This document shows, piece by piece, positions 1-7,161 of a stretch of 24,702 nucleotides of DNA (position 1 is its first letter; each line of letters begins with the position of its first letter). The translations under genes were made by a program, and so were the position numbers. The notes under the pieces were generated by a model. The model was not told the DNA's origin and made no database searches. It worked only from the letters and a program-made list of their open reading frames with translations. Source of the DNA: Flavobacteriales bacterium UBA5933 (GTDB lineage Bacteria > Bacteroidota > Bacteroidia > Flavobacteriales > Weeksellaceae); the NCBI GenBank assembly GCA_002430925.1, contig DJDD01000191.1, positions 1 to 24,702 on the forward strand, read 5' to 3'.

Positions 1-32
1 CAAAATGCACAACAGGTATTTTTTATTCATGC

Positions 33-150
33 AAAAAGGATTGAAGTAGAAATCCTTTGTTAGCAATTCTTTTTTTTAGAAAAATACATTATTTTCTTGC
101 TAACAAAGATTGGGAACGAGAAAGCCTGTCCCGAAGGGTTTGCCCAAAAA
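33..150 (+). repeat. Structured dispersed repeat, copy 1
   Basis: The unit begins with an A-run and GGATTGAAG, and ends in TTTGCCCAAAA. Its core is a long hairpin: 51-66 pairs with 97-111 as 15 base pairs with one bulged C at 55 (AATC-C-TTTGTTAGCAA against TTGCTAACAAA-GATT), enclosing an AT-rich loop of about 30 bases. Downstream, at 130-138, CCC-GAA-GGG makes a mini-hairpin. The ends are near-identical to the copy at 7162-7278 in the same orientation, and the architecture matches the inverted copy at 6904-7013. From memory, elements of this general form are common between genes in Flavobacterium-type genomes. No transposase lies nearby. Whether it works as RNA or as folded single-stranded DNA cannot be told from sequence. 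Confidence 0.85.
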
Positions 151-272
151 ACTTTTATATTTTAAACTTACTTCAATTCGACTAAAAATTCTAGAATTAA
201 CAAGTGAAATTGTTACAAACCCTATACATCAAATTAATTGAATTATTTATTTATTCATAATAATTAAAACTT

Positions 273-305
273 TTGGTTTACAAATCGTTAATTTTTATAT
301 TTTTG
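273..305 (+). promoter_or_regulatory. Putative promoter of the GTPase cassette
   Basis: TATTTTTG at 298-305 matches the Bacteroidota -7 consensus TANNTTTG. A TTG at 273-275 lies 22 bases upstream, within the accepted range for the -33 box. A start site near 311 would give a leader of about 25 bases before the ATG at 336. The region is so AT-rich that a chance match is possible. Confidence 0.4.
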
Positions 306-335
306 TTTTATCAAAATACTAAATAACATTTAATT

Positions 336-1367
336 ATGAATAAATCGATTACTCCAACTGACCTATTTTTGGGGATTCTTGCACTCTTATTAATCAGCGT
401 TAGTTTTTATCAGACTTGGCTGGGGTTAGAACAAATTTTTGGGCCAGCATCATTTATTATTGCTTTAGTATTATCATTATTATTGCTTTTCTTGTGTTGG
501 ATGCTGAGAAATGCAAAATTAGAAGGTAAACCAACTGGCAGTCTTGTTGGGATTTATATTTTTATTGCTTTTTTTTGTTTTATTGCAAACTTTAATGCTT
601 TGTATACACGATTTATGAGAACGGATATTTATACAACCGAGCTTCGTGATATCGATAAATCGTACACTGATTTAGAAAATAATGTTGAGTCGAAATTGAG
701 TTATAAATACAACAAAGAAACGACACAAAATATAGAGATTAAGAAAAAACAATTAATTGAACAAATTAAGGATCCAGGAAATTTAGGAATTGGAACAAGA
801 GCACAATCTCTTATAAAAGATATTGAAAAATTGACTGGTCAAAAAGTTGATTTATTAACTCCTGTTGGAAACGACTATGAAGATTTGGCTGAAAGAATGG
901 GAAAACAAATTGATAATATTATTTCTGACTTATCTCCTGATGAAAGATCTTTGAAAACAGATTTGGATAATGCTGCTGTAAAATGGGACAAAAAAATTCA
1001 GGATTTATTAATCTTACCTAAAAAAGAACAAGACGAAAAATCACAAGGTCTTATTGATGAATCATTATCAGAATACAACAAACTAGGAAATAGAGCGCAA
1101 ACTGTTCTTGGTAAAGAAAAATTTGAATTTCAACCACTTGTTTCACAAACACAAGAAGTTGGTAAAATTGGTTTTGCATTTGAACATGCAATTAAAAACT
1201 TCGGAATTTACCAATTTGTGGTTTTAGCTGGTTGTATTTTATTAGATTTTGTTATCGTAATTATTATTTTACTTGTTACAGACCAAAAAAATAATGGAAA
1301 CAATGGAAATGGAGGTAGTGTGTTTAATAACAAAAGAAGTGGTAAAACTTTAATCCCTAATAACTAA
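336..1367 (+). CDS. Four-helix membrane protein with a large coiled-coil domain (first gene of GTPase cassette)
   Basis: I do not recognise a named family. The 343 residues show three N-terminal transmembrane helices (about 10-30, 37-57 and 69-89), a charged helical and probably coiled-coil region of about 190 residues (95-285), and a fourth helix at about 289-315. A short cytoplasmic tail rich in Asn, Gly and Lys follows. The basic loop RNAKLEGK (58-65) between helices 2 and 3, and the Lys-containing tail, suggest both are cytoplasmic, which would put the coiled-coil domain outside the inner membrane. The next gene starts 4 bases after the stop, so it is almost certainly co-transcribed with the GTPase-like gene. 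It could be the membrane sensor or scaffold of that system (inference). It has no detectable enzyme motif. Confidence 0.8.
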   Translation: MNKSITPTDLFLGILALLLISVSFYQTWLGLEQIFGPASFIIALVLSLLLLFLCWMLRNAKLEGKPTGSLVGIYIFIAFFCFIANFNALYTRFMRTDIYTTELRDIDKSYTDLENNVESKLSYKYNKETTQNIEIKKKQLIEQIKDPGNLGIGTRAQSLIKDIEKLTGQKVDLLTPVGNDYEDLAERMGKQIDNIISDLSPDERSLKTDLDNAAVKWDKKIQDLLILPKKEQDEKSQGLIDESLSEYNKLGNRAQTVLGKEKFEFQPLVSQTQEVGKIGFAFEHAIKNFGIYQFVVLAGCILLDFVIVIIILLVTDQKNNGNNGNGGSVFNNKRSGKTLIPNN

Positions 1368-1371
1368 TTTT

Positions 1372-2301
1372 ATGATGGATGATAACGAAAATCTGAAACC
1401 ATTATCTTTTGATAATGAAGAAGAATTAAAACCTTTTTCTTTTGATAATCATCAAAAAAGTGATGATGATTTTGTACCAATGGCAAAAGGAACATCAAAC
1501 GAATTGAAAAATAAGGATAGTAATTTCATTTTTTTCTTCGGTACTGCCGAATCGGGAAAATCTGTAATTCTATCGTCAATGTTATATTATCTAAAATCGC
1601 AAGCTGGCGTTCTTAGACCAAGAATCGGTACACCGAATTCTAAAGAAGCTAATGTATTATTATCAGATTTTTTCGAAAATATTCGACAAGGTATTTTACC
1701 TAATAGAACAACACGCGATCAAGTTACTCGATTGGATTTAGTTTTTGAGCCAAATAATAAATCGAAAAAAGTACATCCTATCAATCTTACATTTCTAGAA
1801 ACTTCTGGAGAAAATCATAATGAAATAAGACGTGGTGGAAATTATCATAGTAGTATAGAATCTTATTTGAACGCCAATATTCCATTAACTTTTATTGTAG
1901 TTACAAGTTATGATTCTGCACACAAAGAAGATGCTTTAATCAACGAATTTATAGATGAATTAGAAAGAAAAGGGAAAAACATAAAAGCAATTAACCTTGT
2001 TTTAGTTATTTCTAAATGGGATAAATCTGGTAAAATGGATGTTGAAAGTGCTGAAGAATTAGATAATTTTATTTACGATAGATTACCAATGACTGCCCAA
2101 CGAATAGATACATATGGTTTAAGTAAATCTTACTATACGATTGGTAGCATTACAAATTCTAGCGGGCAAGAAAAAATTAGTTTACTAAATCTTTCGACAG
2201 CAGAAGTATTATCTAAATGGATATATAAAAACATTGTTGGTTATGATTTAGATTACGAAGGTACATTTTGGGAGCGTTTAAAATTTAGTTTTAAAAATTA
2301 A
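1372..2301 (+). CDS. P-loop GTPase-like protein (second gene of cassette)
   Basis: This is a 309-residue soluble protein. It has a clear Walker A/G1 motif GTAESGKS (57-64), a possible switch I threonine pair in NRTT (111-114), a G3-like ETSGE (143-147) after the hydrophobic strand INLTFL, and a G4-like SKWD (214-217) after the strand LVLVI. Together these point to a TRAFAC-type GTPase. The S-G-E after G3 and the N-R-T-T segment recall the 'double-GTPase' (DO-GTPase) families described in predicted bacterial conflict systems (from memory, not searched). The usual G3 Asp is Glu, and G4 has Ser instead of Asn or Thr. The acidic N-terminal tail repeats ELKPxSFDN. Translation starts at one of two tandem ATGs. 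The stop overlaps the next gene's ATG by one base (TAATG), indicating translational coupling. The nucleotide used and the partners are unknown. Confidence 0.75.
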   Translation: MMDDNENLKPLSFDNEEELKPFSFDNHQKSDDDFVPMAKGTSNELKNKDSNFIFFFGTAESGKSVILSSMLYYLKSQAGVLRPRIGTPNSKEANVLLSDFFENIRQGILPNRTTRDQVTRLDLVFEPNNKSKKVHPINLTFLETSGENHNEIRRGGNYHSSIESYLNANIPLTFIVVTSYDSAHKEDALINEFIDELERKGKNIKAINLVLVISKWDKSGKMDVESAEELDNFIYDRLPMTAQRIDTYGLSKSYYTIGSITNSSGQEKISLLNLSTAEVLSKWIYKNIVGYDLDYEGTFWERLKFSFKN

Positions 2302-3851
2302 TGAATAACAATTACTTTATTTCAGTATTTGGGACTTTTGGTAGCCCGAATGGGTTTAACCAATCTTTCTTATTTCTAGAAGACAAAACTATTGCACAAA
2401 GTATTAAAAAGTTTGATTTGAATACAAATGCAATTATGCTATTTCCGAATACGAAATTATATTCTATTCGAAAAGATAACATAGGAGCAAATAAAATCAT
2501 TTCTTACACGATTTACACGTACGCTAAAGAACCAAATTCTGATAGAAGTGGTTCTTTCATTGGTTCTGGTTTATCTTTTATTGATCAAATTACTGAAGAA
2601 AGTATTAGTATTAATTTACTGAATGATTTTCATCAAAACCTCATCGAAAAAAATTTGAATAATGAAACTCTTATTATAAATCATTCAAGAGATTTTTCGG
2701 TAACTCAGCCCAAAGATTTTGATAAAATAAATTATAACCTTAAAACGGTTGATTGTGTTAATTTTAATCAAAATTCGAATAAAATTCTTGTTGTTTATTG
2801 TTTAACATCATTAAATCAATTACAATCATATTTCAAAAAATCATTGGATTTATTGAGTGAATATGATACAATTTATTTTACACAAGACAAAGAAATTGCT
2901 GAATATGTAAATTCGAAAAAAATCTTTGAAATAACAGATGAAGAAGGTTTTAAAAAAATAATTGATGAGGTAAAAGAAAAAAGAAAACAAGAAATTCTAT
3001 CTAAAATAAATGATTTTCAACAAGCAAAAAATAGTTTAGAAGTTGATAGAAAAGCTCTTGTAGAAAAGCTTAAAATTCAGATTGAACAAAATGAATTAAA
3101 ACAAAAAGAAAACGAGAAAGTAATTCAAGATTCAAAAACTGATTTAAATACAATTAACCAAAAGTATTCTATTTTTTCGTCTAAAATAGATGAGCTTGTA
3201 CATTTATTACAAAAAAATGAACAATTAGAAACTGTTCAACAATTGTATGTAGAAAATAAAAATATCTTTTTAAAAAGTATTCAAAATAAAGATGAACTTC
3301 AACTGATTTCTTCATTAAAAAAACCTGAAGTTTCTTCTAATTTAAATCTACCTAAAATAGAGAATAATAATAGTACTCTCTATCATTTTAGTGAAAATAA
3401 AATACAATCTCAACATCAGTCAAAAACTTCTAATTCTTCTGTTTTTAAAATTTTGAGTTTATTTTTAGGATTGATTATAGTTAGCTTGTTAGTTACTTAT
3501 TTCTTCATATTACCTAAAACTAATCCCATACCAACACCACCAATTGCAGAAACTGCAATTACACAAGATAGTTTACAAAACATAAATAAATTAAATCCTT
3601 TACCAAACTCTGAAATAGATTCAGTAGAATTAAAAAAGATAAATCTAAAGTTAGTCAAAAACTCTAAAATAGATAGCGTTGCTAATTTTATATTCAAAGC
3701 AAATCCGAGTAGCATTACAGAATTTTATAAGTATCAAAAAACTGATTATAAAACATTTTTATATGAAAAAAATAACAGTTCTTTTAACATTGAAAATCAA
3801 GATACTATTTTCGTAAACTCTCTTAAAATTATTCCTAATTATAAGAAATAG
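2301..3851 (+). CDS. Coiled-coil protein with one transmembrane helix (third gene of cassette)
   Basis: The 516 residues have four parts: a globular N-terminal domain (1-210) beginning with a strand and the loop VFGTFGSPNGF (9-19); a charged coiled coil (about 222-285) with further helices to about 340; a single hydrophobic helix at about 381-405; and a Pro/Thr linker followed by a ~90-residue C-terminal part. With no signal peptide, the N-terminus and coiled coil should be cytoplasmic and the C-terminus periplasmic. The N-terminal domain may correspond to a GTPase-associated protein (GAP1-like) domain, because such proteins neighbour DO-GTPases. This is a weak resemblance from memory. The C-terminal end (…FVNSLKIIP) faintly resembles the end of a LysM motif. 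The one-base overlap with the GTPase gene supports a joint complex. Confidence 0.75.
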   Translation: MNNNYFISVFGTFGSPNGFNQSFLFLEDKTIAQSIKKFDLNTNAIMLFPNTKLYSIRKDNIGANKIISYTIYTYAKEPNSDRSGSFIGSGLSFIDQITEESISINLLNDFHQNLIEKNLNNETLIINHSRDFSVTQPKDFDKINYNLKTVDCVNFNQNSNKILVVYCLTSLNQLQSYFKKSLDLLSEYDTIYFTQDKEIAEYVNSKKIFEITDEEGFKKIIDEVKEKRKQEILSKINDFQQAKNSLEVDRKALVEKLKIQIEQNELKQKENEKVIQDSKTDLNTINQKYSIFSSKIDELVHLLQKNEQLETVQQLYVENKNIFLKSIQNKDELQLISSLKKPEVSSNLNLPKIENNNSTLYHFSENKIQSQHQSKTSNSSVFKILSLFLGLIIVSLLVTYFFILPKTNPIPTPPIAETAITQDSLQNINKLNPLPNSEIDSVELKKINLKLVKNSKIDSVANFIFKANPSSITEFYKYQKTDYKTFLYEKNNSSFNIENQDTIFVNSLKIIPNYKK

Positions 3852-3883
3852 AAAATTACAATTTGGATTAATCATGTGATTTT

Positions 3884-3949
3884 GAGCTCGTCGAAACATA
3901 AATTATTTACAGATTTCGTTTCAATAGTCAAAATTCTTCGACAAGCTAC
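3884..3949. repeat. Imperfect inverted repeat between genes
   Basis: GAGCTCGTCGAA at 3884-3895 and TTCGACAAGCTA at 3938-3949 are complementary at 10 of 12 positions and enclose about 42 bases. The arm resembles the TTCGACAAGCTC-type intergenic repeats that are frequent in Bacteroidota (from memory). There is no T-run after it, so it is not a classical terminator. It lies at the border between the GTPase cassette and the GH25 gene. The rest of 3852-3987 shows nothing else recognisable. Confidence 0.45.
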
Positions 3950-3987
3950 TTAGAAAAATAATCGATATAAAGAATCTTCTAATTAAA

Positions 3988-4698
3988 ATGATATTTAAAA
4001 AAATTTTAGTCTTATTTTTTACAATCTTATTAATCATAGGATTTCTATTTTACAAAGGTTTCTTACGACTTAATTATCCATCTTTCAAAGAATTTCCAAT
4101 CCAAGGAATTGATATTTCAAATCATCAAGGGAATATAGAATGGAATGAAATAGATAAAACAAAAGTTCATTTTGTTTATATAAAAGCTACAGAAGGAGGT
4201 GATTTTAAAGACTCAAAATTCCAGCATAATTGGAAGTCTGCAAAAAGTAATAATTTTCCTGTAGGAGCATATCATTTTTTTACTTTTTGTAAATCAGGAA
4301 AAGAACAAGCAGATAATTTTATAAATACTGTACCTATCGAGAAAAATAGTTTACCTCCTGTTATTGATTTAGAATTTGGAGGCAATTGCAAATTAAATAA
4401 ATCAAAGCAAGATGTAATTAATGAAATCGAAATTTTTGAGAACCTTATTTATAAGAGATACAATAAAAAGCCTATACTATATGTAACCGAGGAATTTTAT
4501 AATGAATTTTTAATTGATAATTTTTTAGATAATGAATTATGGTTTAGAGATGTTTTTAAAAGACCAAAAATAATAGGTAATAAAAAGTGGCTAATATGGC
4601 AATATGCAAATAGAGCTCATTTAAAAGGGATAAAAACATATGTAGATTTAAATATTTTCAATGGAACAGAAAATGAATTTAAGGAGTTATTAAAATAG
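3988..4698 (+). CDS. Glycoside hydrolase family 25 (lysozyme-like), membrane-anchored
   Basis: This is a peptidoglycan N-acetylmuramidase-like protein of 236 residues. An uncleaved-looking hydrophobic helix (about 6-25) probably anchors it in the inner membrane with the catalytic domain in the periplasm. The GH25 signature GIDISNHQG (40-48) carries the first acidic residue, D42. The DxE pair lies in VIDLEF (125-130: D127, E129). YIKATEG (64-70) and GAYHFF (93-98) are typical family strands, and WQYA near the C-terminus is also characteristic. The key acidic residues are therefore present and activity is plausible. It stands alone, about 135 bases after the GTPase cassette. Its role could be cell-wall turnover, competition or lysis; the sequence does not decide. 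Confidence 0.85.
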   Translation: MIFKKILVLFFTILLIIGFLFYKGFLRLNYPSFKEFPIQGIDISNHQGNIEWNEIDKTKVHFVYIKATEGGDFKDSKFQHNWKSAKSNNFPVGAYHFFTFCKSGKEQADNFINTVPIEKNSLPPVIDLEFGGNCKLNKSKQDVINEIEIFENLIYKRYNKKPILYVTEEFYNEFLIDNFLDNELWFRDVFKRPKIIGNKKWLIWQYANRAHLKGIKTYVDLNIFNGTENEFKELLK

Positions 4699-4861
4699 CA
4701 AGTTTCAGATTTTGTAATTACATTCATACAATGATATTTGTACCATAATTTCTGAACAATGAACGAGCAAGAAAACATAAATTATATTCGTATAATGAGA
4801 TTAAATTTTTATTAAGCGGTTTAAATTAAAAAATTCTTACATTGTATAAAAAAAATTAATC

Positions 4862-5593
4862 ATGAATATAAATTTACTTTTTATACCTTTATTTTTCTCA
4901 ACATTCGTAATTTCTCAACAATATGATAATGTATTTATAGAAAAATCAAAAGTTGATAAAAACAATAAAATTTACCAAATAAAAAATAGATATAACTTTA
5001 ATGTAGAAATAAAAATAGATAATAAAAACTATTATTTATCTAAAATAAATATTGATTCTCTTACATCCTCTACAAATGATGCTATAAAAAATATTGCATT
5101 AGAAGTTCTAAAACCAAAATTATTTGAAGGAAGAACTAATAAAAACCAAACAGAAATTAGTTATTATAGCATTCCAAATCTTATGTTTAAAACCTCCACA
5201 GGGTTAGTAGAAAACAACCAAAATATTTGGATACATCCGCCAAGATTTGGTTTTTTACGTTCATTAGAAACTTGTCCTTTTCCATATATTATATTAAATA
5301 AACCTATAGGTTACAAATGGAATGATGCTATGAGCATAGGAAACTATTGGTCAGATAAAAGGTGGGGAACTTGGGAAAATAGACTATTACTAAAATATGA
5401 TTACGAAATTATAGGTGAAAAAATAATAAAAACACCTTTAGGAAATTTAAAATCTCTAAAAATTTATTCCTCTGCTACATCAGAAATAGGTAAAAGTATC
5501 TTAATTTCTTATTTCAATGAAACATATGGCTTCATAAAATTAGAATACACTTTATTCAATGGAATTAAAATAGAATTTAACCTGATTAATTAA
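4862..5593 (+). CDS. Secreted protein of unknown function
   Basis: I do not recognise a domain. The 243 residues begin with a signal peptide (MN…LLFIPLFFSTFVIS, cleavage probably near residue 18-19). The mature part has many alternating hydrophobic/polar strands and looks beta-rich. A Cys/aromatic cluster, ETCPFPYI, lies near the middle, followed by YKWNDAMSIGNYWSDKRWGTW, which carries several Trp and charged residues and may be a conserved core. The absence of a Cys at the signal-peptide end argues against a lipoprotein. The AlkB-like gene starts 29 bases downstream, so the two may be co-transcribed. The 163 bases upstream are AT-rich and hold no clear promoter. Confidence 0.65.
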   Translation: MNINLLFIPLFFSTFVISQQYDNVFIEKSKVDKNNKIYQIKNRYNFNVEIKIDNKNYYLSKINIDSLTSSTNDAIKNIALEVLKPKLFEGRTNKNQTEISYYSIPNLMFKTSTGLVENNQNIWIHPPRFGFLRSLETCPFPYIILNKPIGYKWNDAMSIGNYWSDKRWGTWENRLLLKYDYEIIGEKIIKTPLGNLKSLKIYSSATSEIGKSILISYFNETYGFIKLEYTLFNGIKIEFNLIN

Positions 5594-5622
5594 ACATTAA
5601 TTAAAAATAAATTCACAAAAAA

Positions 5623-6240
5623 ATGAACTACGACTTATTTAACCAAAACATAGATGGATCAAGAAATTGGTTACCAAAAGATGGTATTGTATATTATTAT
5701 GGTCATATTTTCACCAAAGAAGAAGCTGATTTTTTTTATAAAAAATTGTTTGATACTATTCAATGGAAAAATGATGAAGCAATTGTTTTTGGAAAAAAAA
5801 TTATCACAAAGCGTAAAGTTGCTTGGTACGGAGAAAAACCATTTGAATATACCTATTCTAATACCACAAAACATGCTTTACCTTGGACTAAAGAATTATT
5901 AATTCTGAAAAAGAAAATCGAAAAAGAAACGGGAGAAACATATAATTCTTGTTTACTAAACCTTTATCATGATGGTGAAGAAGGAATGGCTTGGCACAGT
6001 GATGGTGAAAAAGATTTAAAAAAAGATGGTGCTATTGGCTCATTAAGTTTTGGTGCAGAAAGAAAATTTGCTTTTAAACACAAAGATTCGAAAGAGAAGA
6101 TAGAACTATTTTTAGAACATGGAAGTTTATTAGTGATGAAAGGAACAACACAAACTTATTGGCTACATCGCTTACCTCCTACCAAAAAAATTAAAAATCC
6201 TAGAGTTAACCTTACCTTCCGAACTATTGTGGAAGAATAA
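5623..6240 (+). CDS. AlkB-family 2-oxoglutarate/Fe(II) dioxygenase
   Basis: This is a 205-residue protein of the bacterial/ALKBH2-3-like AlkB group, which demethylates 1-methyladenine and 3-methylcytosine in nucleic acids by oxidation. All expected residues are visible: the nucleotide-lid region with KRKVAWYG (63-70), the NLYHDG motif (113-118), the iron ligands H125 and D127 in WHSDGE, the third iron ligand H182 in WLHRLPP, and the 2-oxoglutarate-binding arginines R194 and R200 in PRVNLTFR. Length is normal for the family, so it should be active. The position inside an accessory island, away from other repair genes such as ada or alkA, suggests horizontal gain, though such genes also occur singly in Flavobacteriia. 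Confidence 0.92.
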   Translation: MNYDLFNQNIDGSRNWLPKDGIVYYYGHIFTKEEADFFYKKLFDTIQWKNDEAIVFGKKIITKRKVAWYGEKPFEYTYSNTTKHALPWTKELLILKKKIEKETGETYNSCLLNLYHDGEEGMAWHSDGEKDLKKDGAIGSLSFGAERKFAFKHKDSKEKIELFLEHGSLLVMKGTTQTYWLHRLPPTKKIKNPRVNLTFRTIVEE

Positions 6241-6382
6241 TTTAATACCATATTCAAAAACCAAATATTTAGTAACACATATAAAAATAACTGATTAGGA
6301 AAAAATAAAATGGATATTTAAGACTGATGGCTCTTTACTAGACATTTATATTAAAGAAGTAGATATCGAAGATTGGAAAAAT

Positions 6383-6784
6383 ATGATTGATTTTTTAAAC
6401 AATAACTATTCAATAAAATTTGGTAAACATGGACAAAATATAATCATAAATAAAATAGATAAGGAATATGTTACCAAATTATTGACAAGTGATAATGAAA
6501 ATTTGGAATCTAGAATAGCTACTATAAAAATTGACCAAATTAGCATCAACACACATTTCTTTTGGGATAAACAAATAGAATTTGATATTGAGCCTCGTGA
6601 AATAAAAAAAATTTTAGATTATGAAAAAATAGTAGACTTTATGTACAAAATAAGTGAAGTAATAGATAAAGAAGTTATCTTGACAGGAGAAAATCAAATT
6701 GAATTTCCTCTTATAAAAGTTCATGCTATGAAAAATAAAATTGAAGTATTAACAAAAAATGAAGCCGAAAAATTATGGAAATAA
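6383..6784 (+). CDS. Small protein of unknown function; annotated ATG is probably internal
   Basis: From the first in-frame ATG the product is 133 residues of mixed alpha/beta character with no signal peptide or membrane helix. The same frame is open upstream to 6299 and reads as ordinary protein: KWIFKTDGSLLDIYIKEV then DIEDWKN, running into the Met. A normal A-rich leader with a TAGGAAA-like segment (6296-6302) lies just before an ATA at 6305, where an ATG would be expected. So the gene either starts at a non-standard codon or has lost its start by a point change. In size and isolation it resembles small immunity-type or orphan proteins common in Flavobacteriia, but no function can be assigned. 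Confidence 0.55.
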   Translation: MIDFLNNNYSIKFGKHGQNIIINKIDKEYVTKLLTSDNENLESRIATIKIDQISINTHFFWDKQIEFDIEPREIKKILDYEKIVDFMYKISEVIDKEVILTGENQIEFPLIKVHAMKNKIEVLTKNEAEKLWK

Positions 6785-6903
6785 GGTTTTTAATGAAATT
6801 GTAAAATACCATTCGATTTCGATATAATTTCCCTACATACAATTCAAAAAAACAATTACCCTAGCTATACATAGTTGTTTAACATTTTTTTAAATTATAT
6901 TTA

Positions 6904-7013
6904 TTTTTTGGGCAATTGCTTCGCAGCGTGCTTTTCTCTATATCTTTTATAATTGGTTATTGAGTCAAAGCCGAAAATGCATCCAATTATAAAAGGATGC
7001 CGCTTCAATCACT
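6904..7013 (-). repeat. Structured dispersed repeat, copy 3 (inverted, diverged)
   Basis: Read on the minus strand, this has the same plan as the copies at 33-150 and 7162-7278: GATTGAAGCGGC-ATC, a long hairpin, GAT, a mini-hairpin and an end in GCCCAAAAAA. The stem sequence is different but perfectly paired: on the plus strand 6942-6956 (ATC-TTTTATAATTGG) pairs with 6983-6998 (CCAATTATAAAA-G-GAT), leaving the same single bulged base at 6995. The mini-hairpin is TGC-TTC-GCA at 6917-6925 (minus strand TGC-GAA-GCA) in place of CCC-GAA-GGG. The remainder of the gap 6785-7161 shows no gene I can support. Confidence 0.75.
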
Positions 7014-7161
7014 ATTGCAAATTCGTAACTAAAGACAATTATGAGAGACAATTCAAATAAAACAATTCGATTAAACAACTTCTTAAAATAAATTATCTAT
7101 TTAAGCTAAAACTTGAATCTACTTTTGTTATTAATCTCTACTTTATTTAACAAGAAATTAC

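Noticed and set aside
33..150. CRISPR repeat or rRNA fragment
   Set aside because: There are only three scattered copies of ~110 bases, no regular spacing or spacers, and no rRNA-like conserved segments.
3884..3949. Rho-independent terminator of the GTPase cassette
   Set aside because: The loop is about 42 bases, the stem is imperfect and no T-run follows, so it does not fit an intrinsic terminator.
4731..4746. Palindrome TACAATGATATTTGTA as an operator
   Set aside because: It is imperfect, AT-rich, single, and more than 110 bases from the next start; chance is a sufficient explanation.
5654..5902. Plus-strand and minus-strand frames inside the AlkB gene
   Set aside because: The AlkB frame carries all catalytic residues. 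The others are shadows rich in Lys/Ile/Phe from AT-rich codons.
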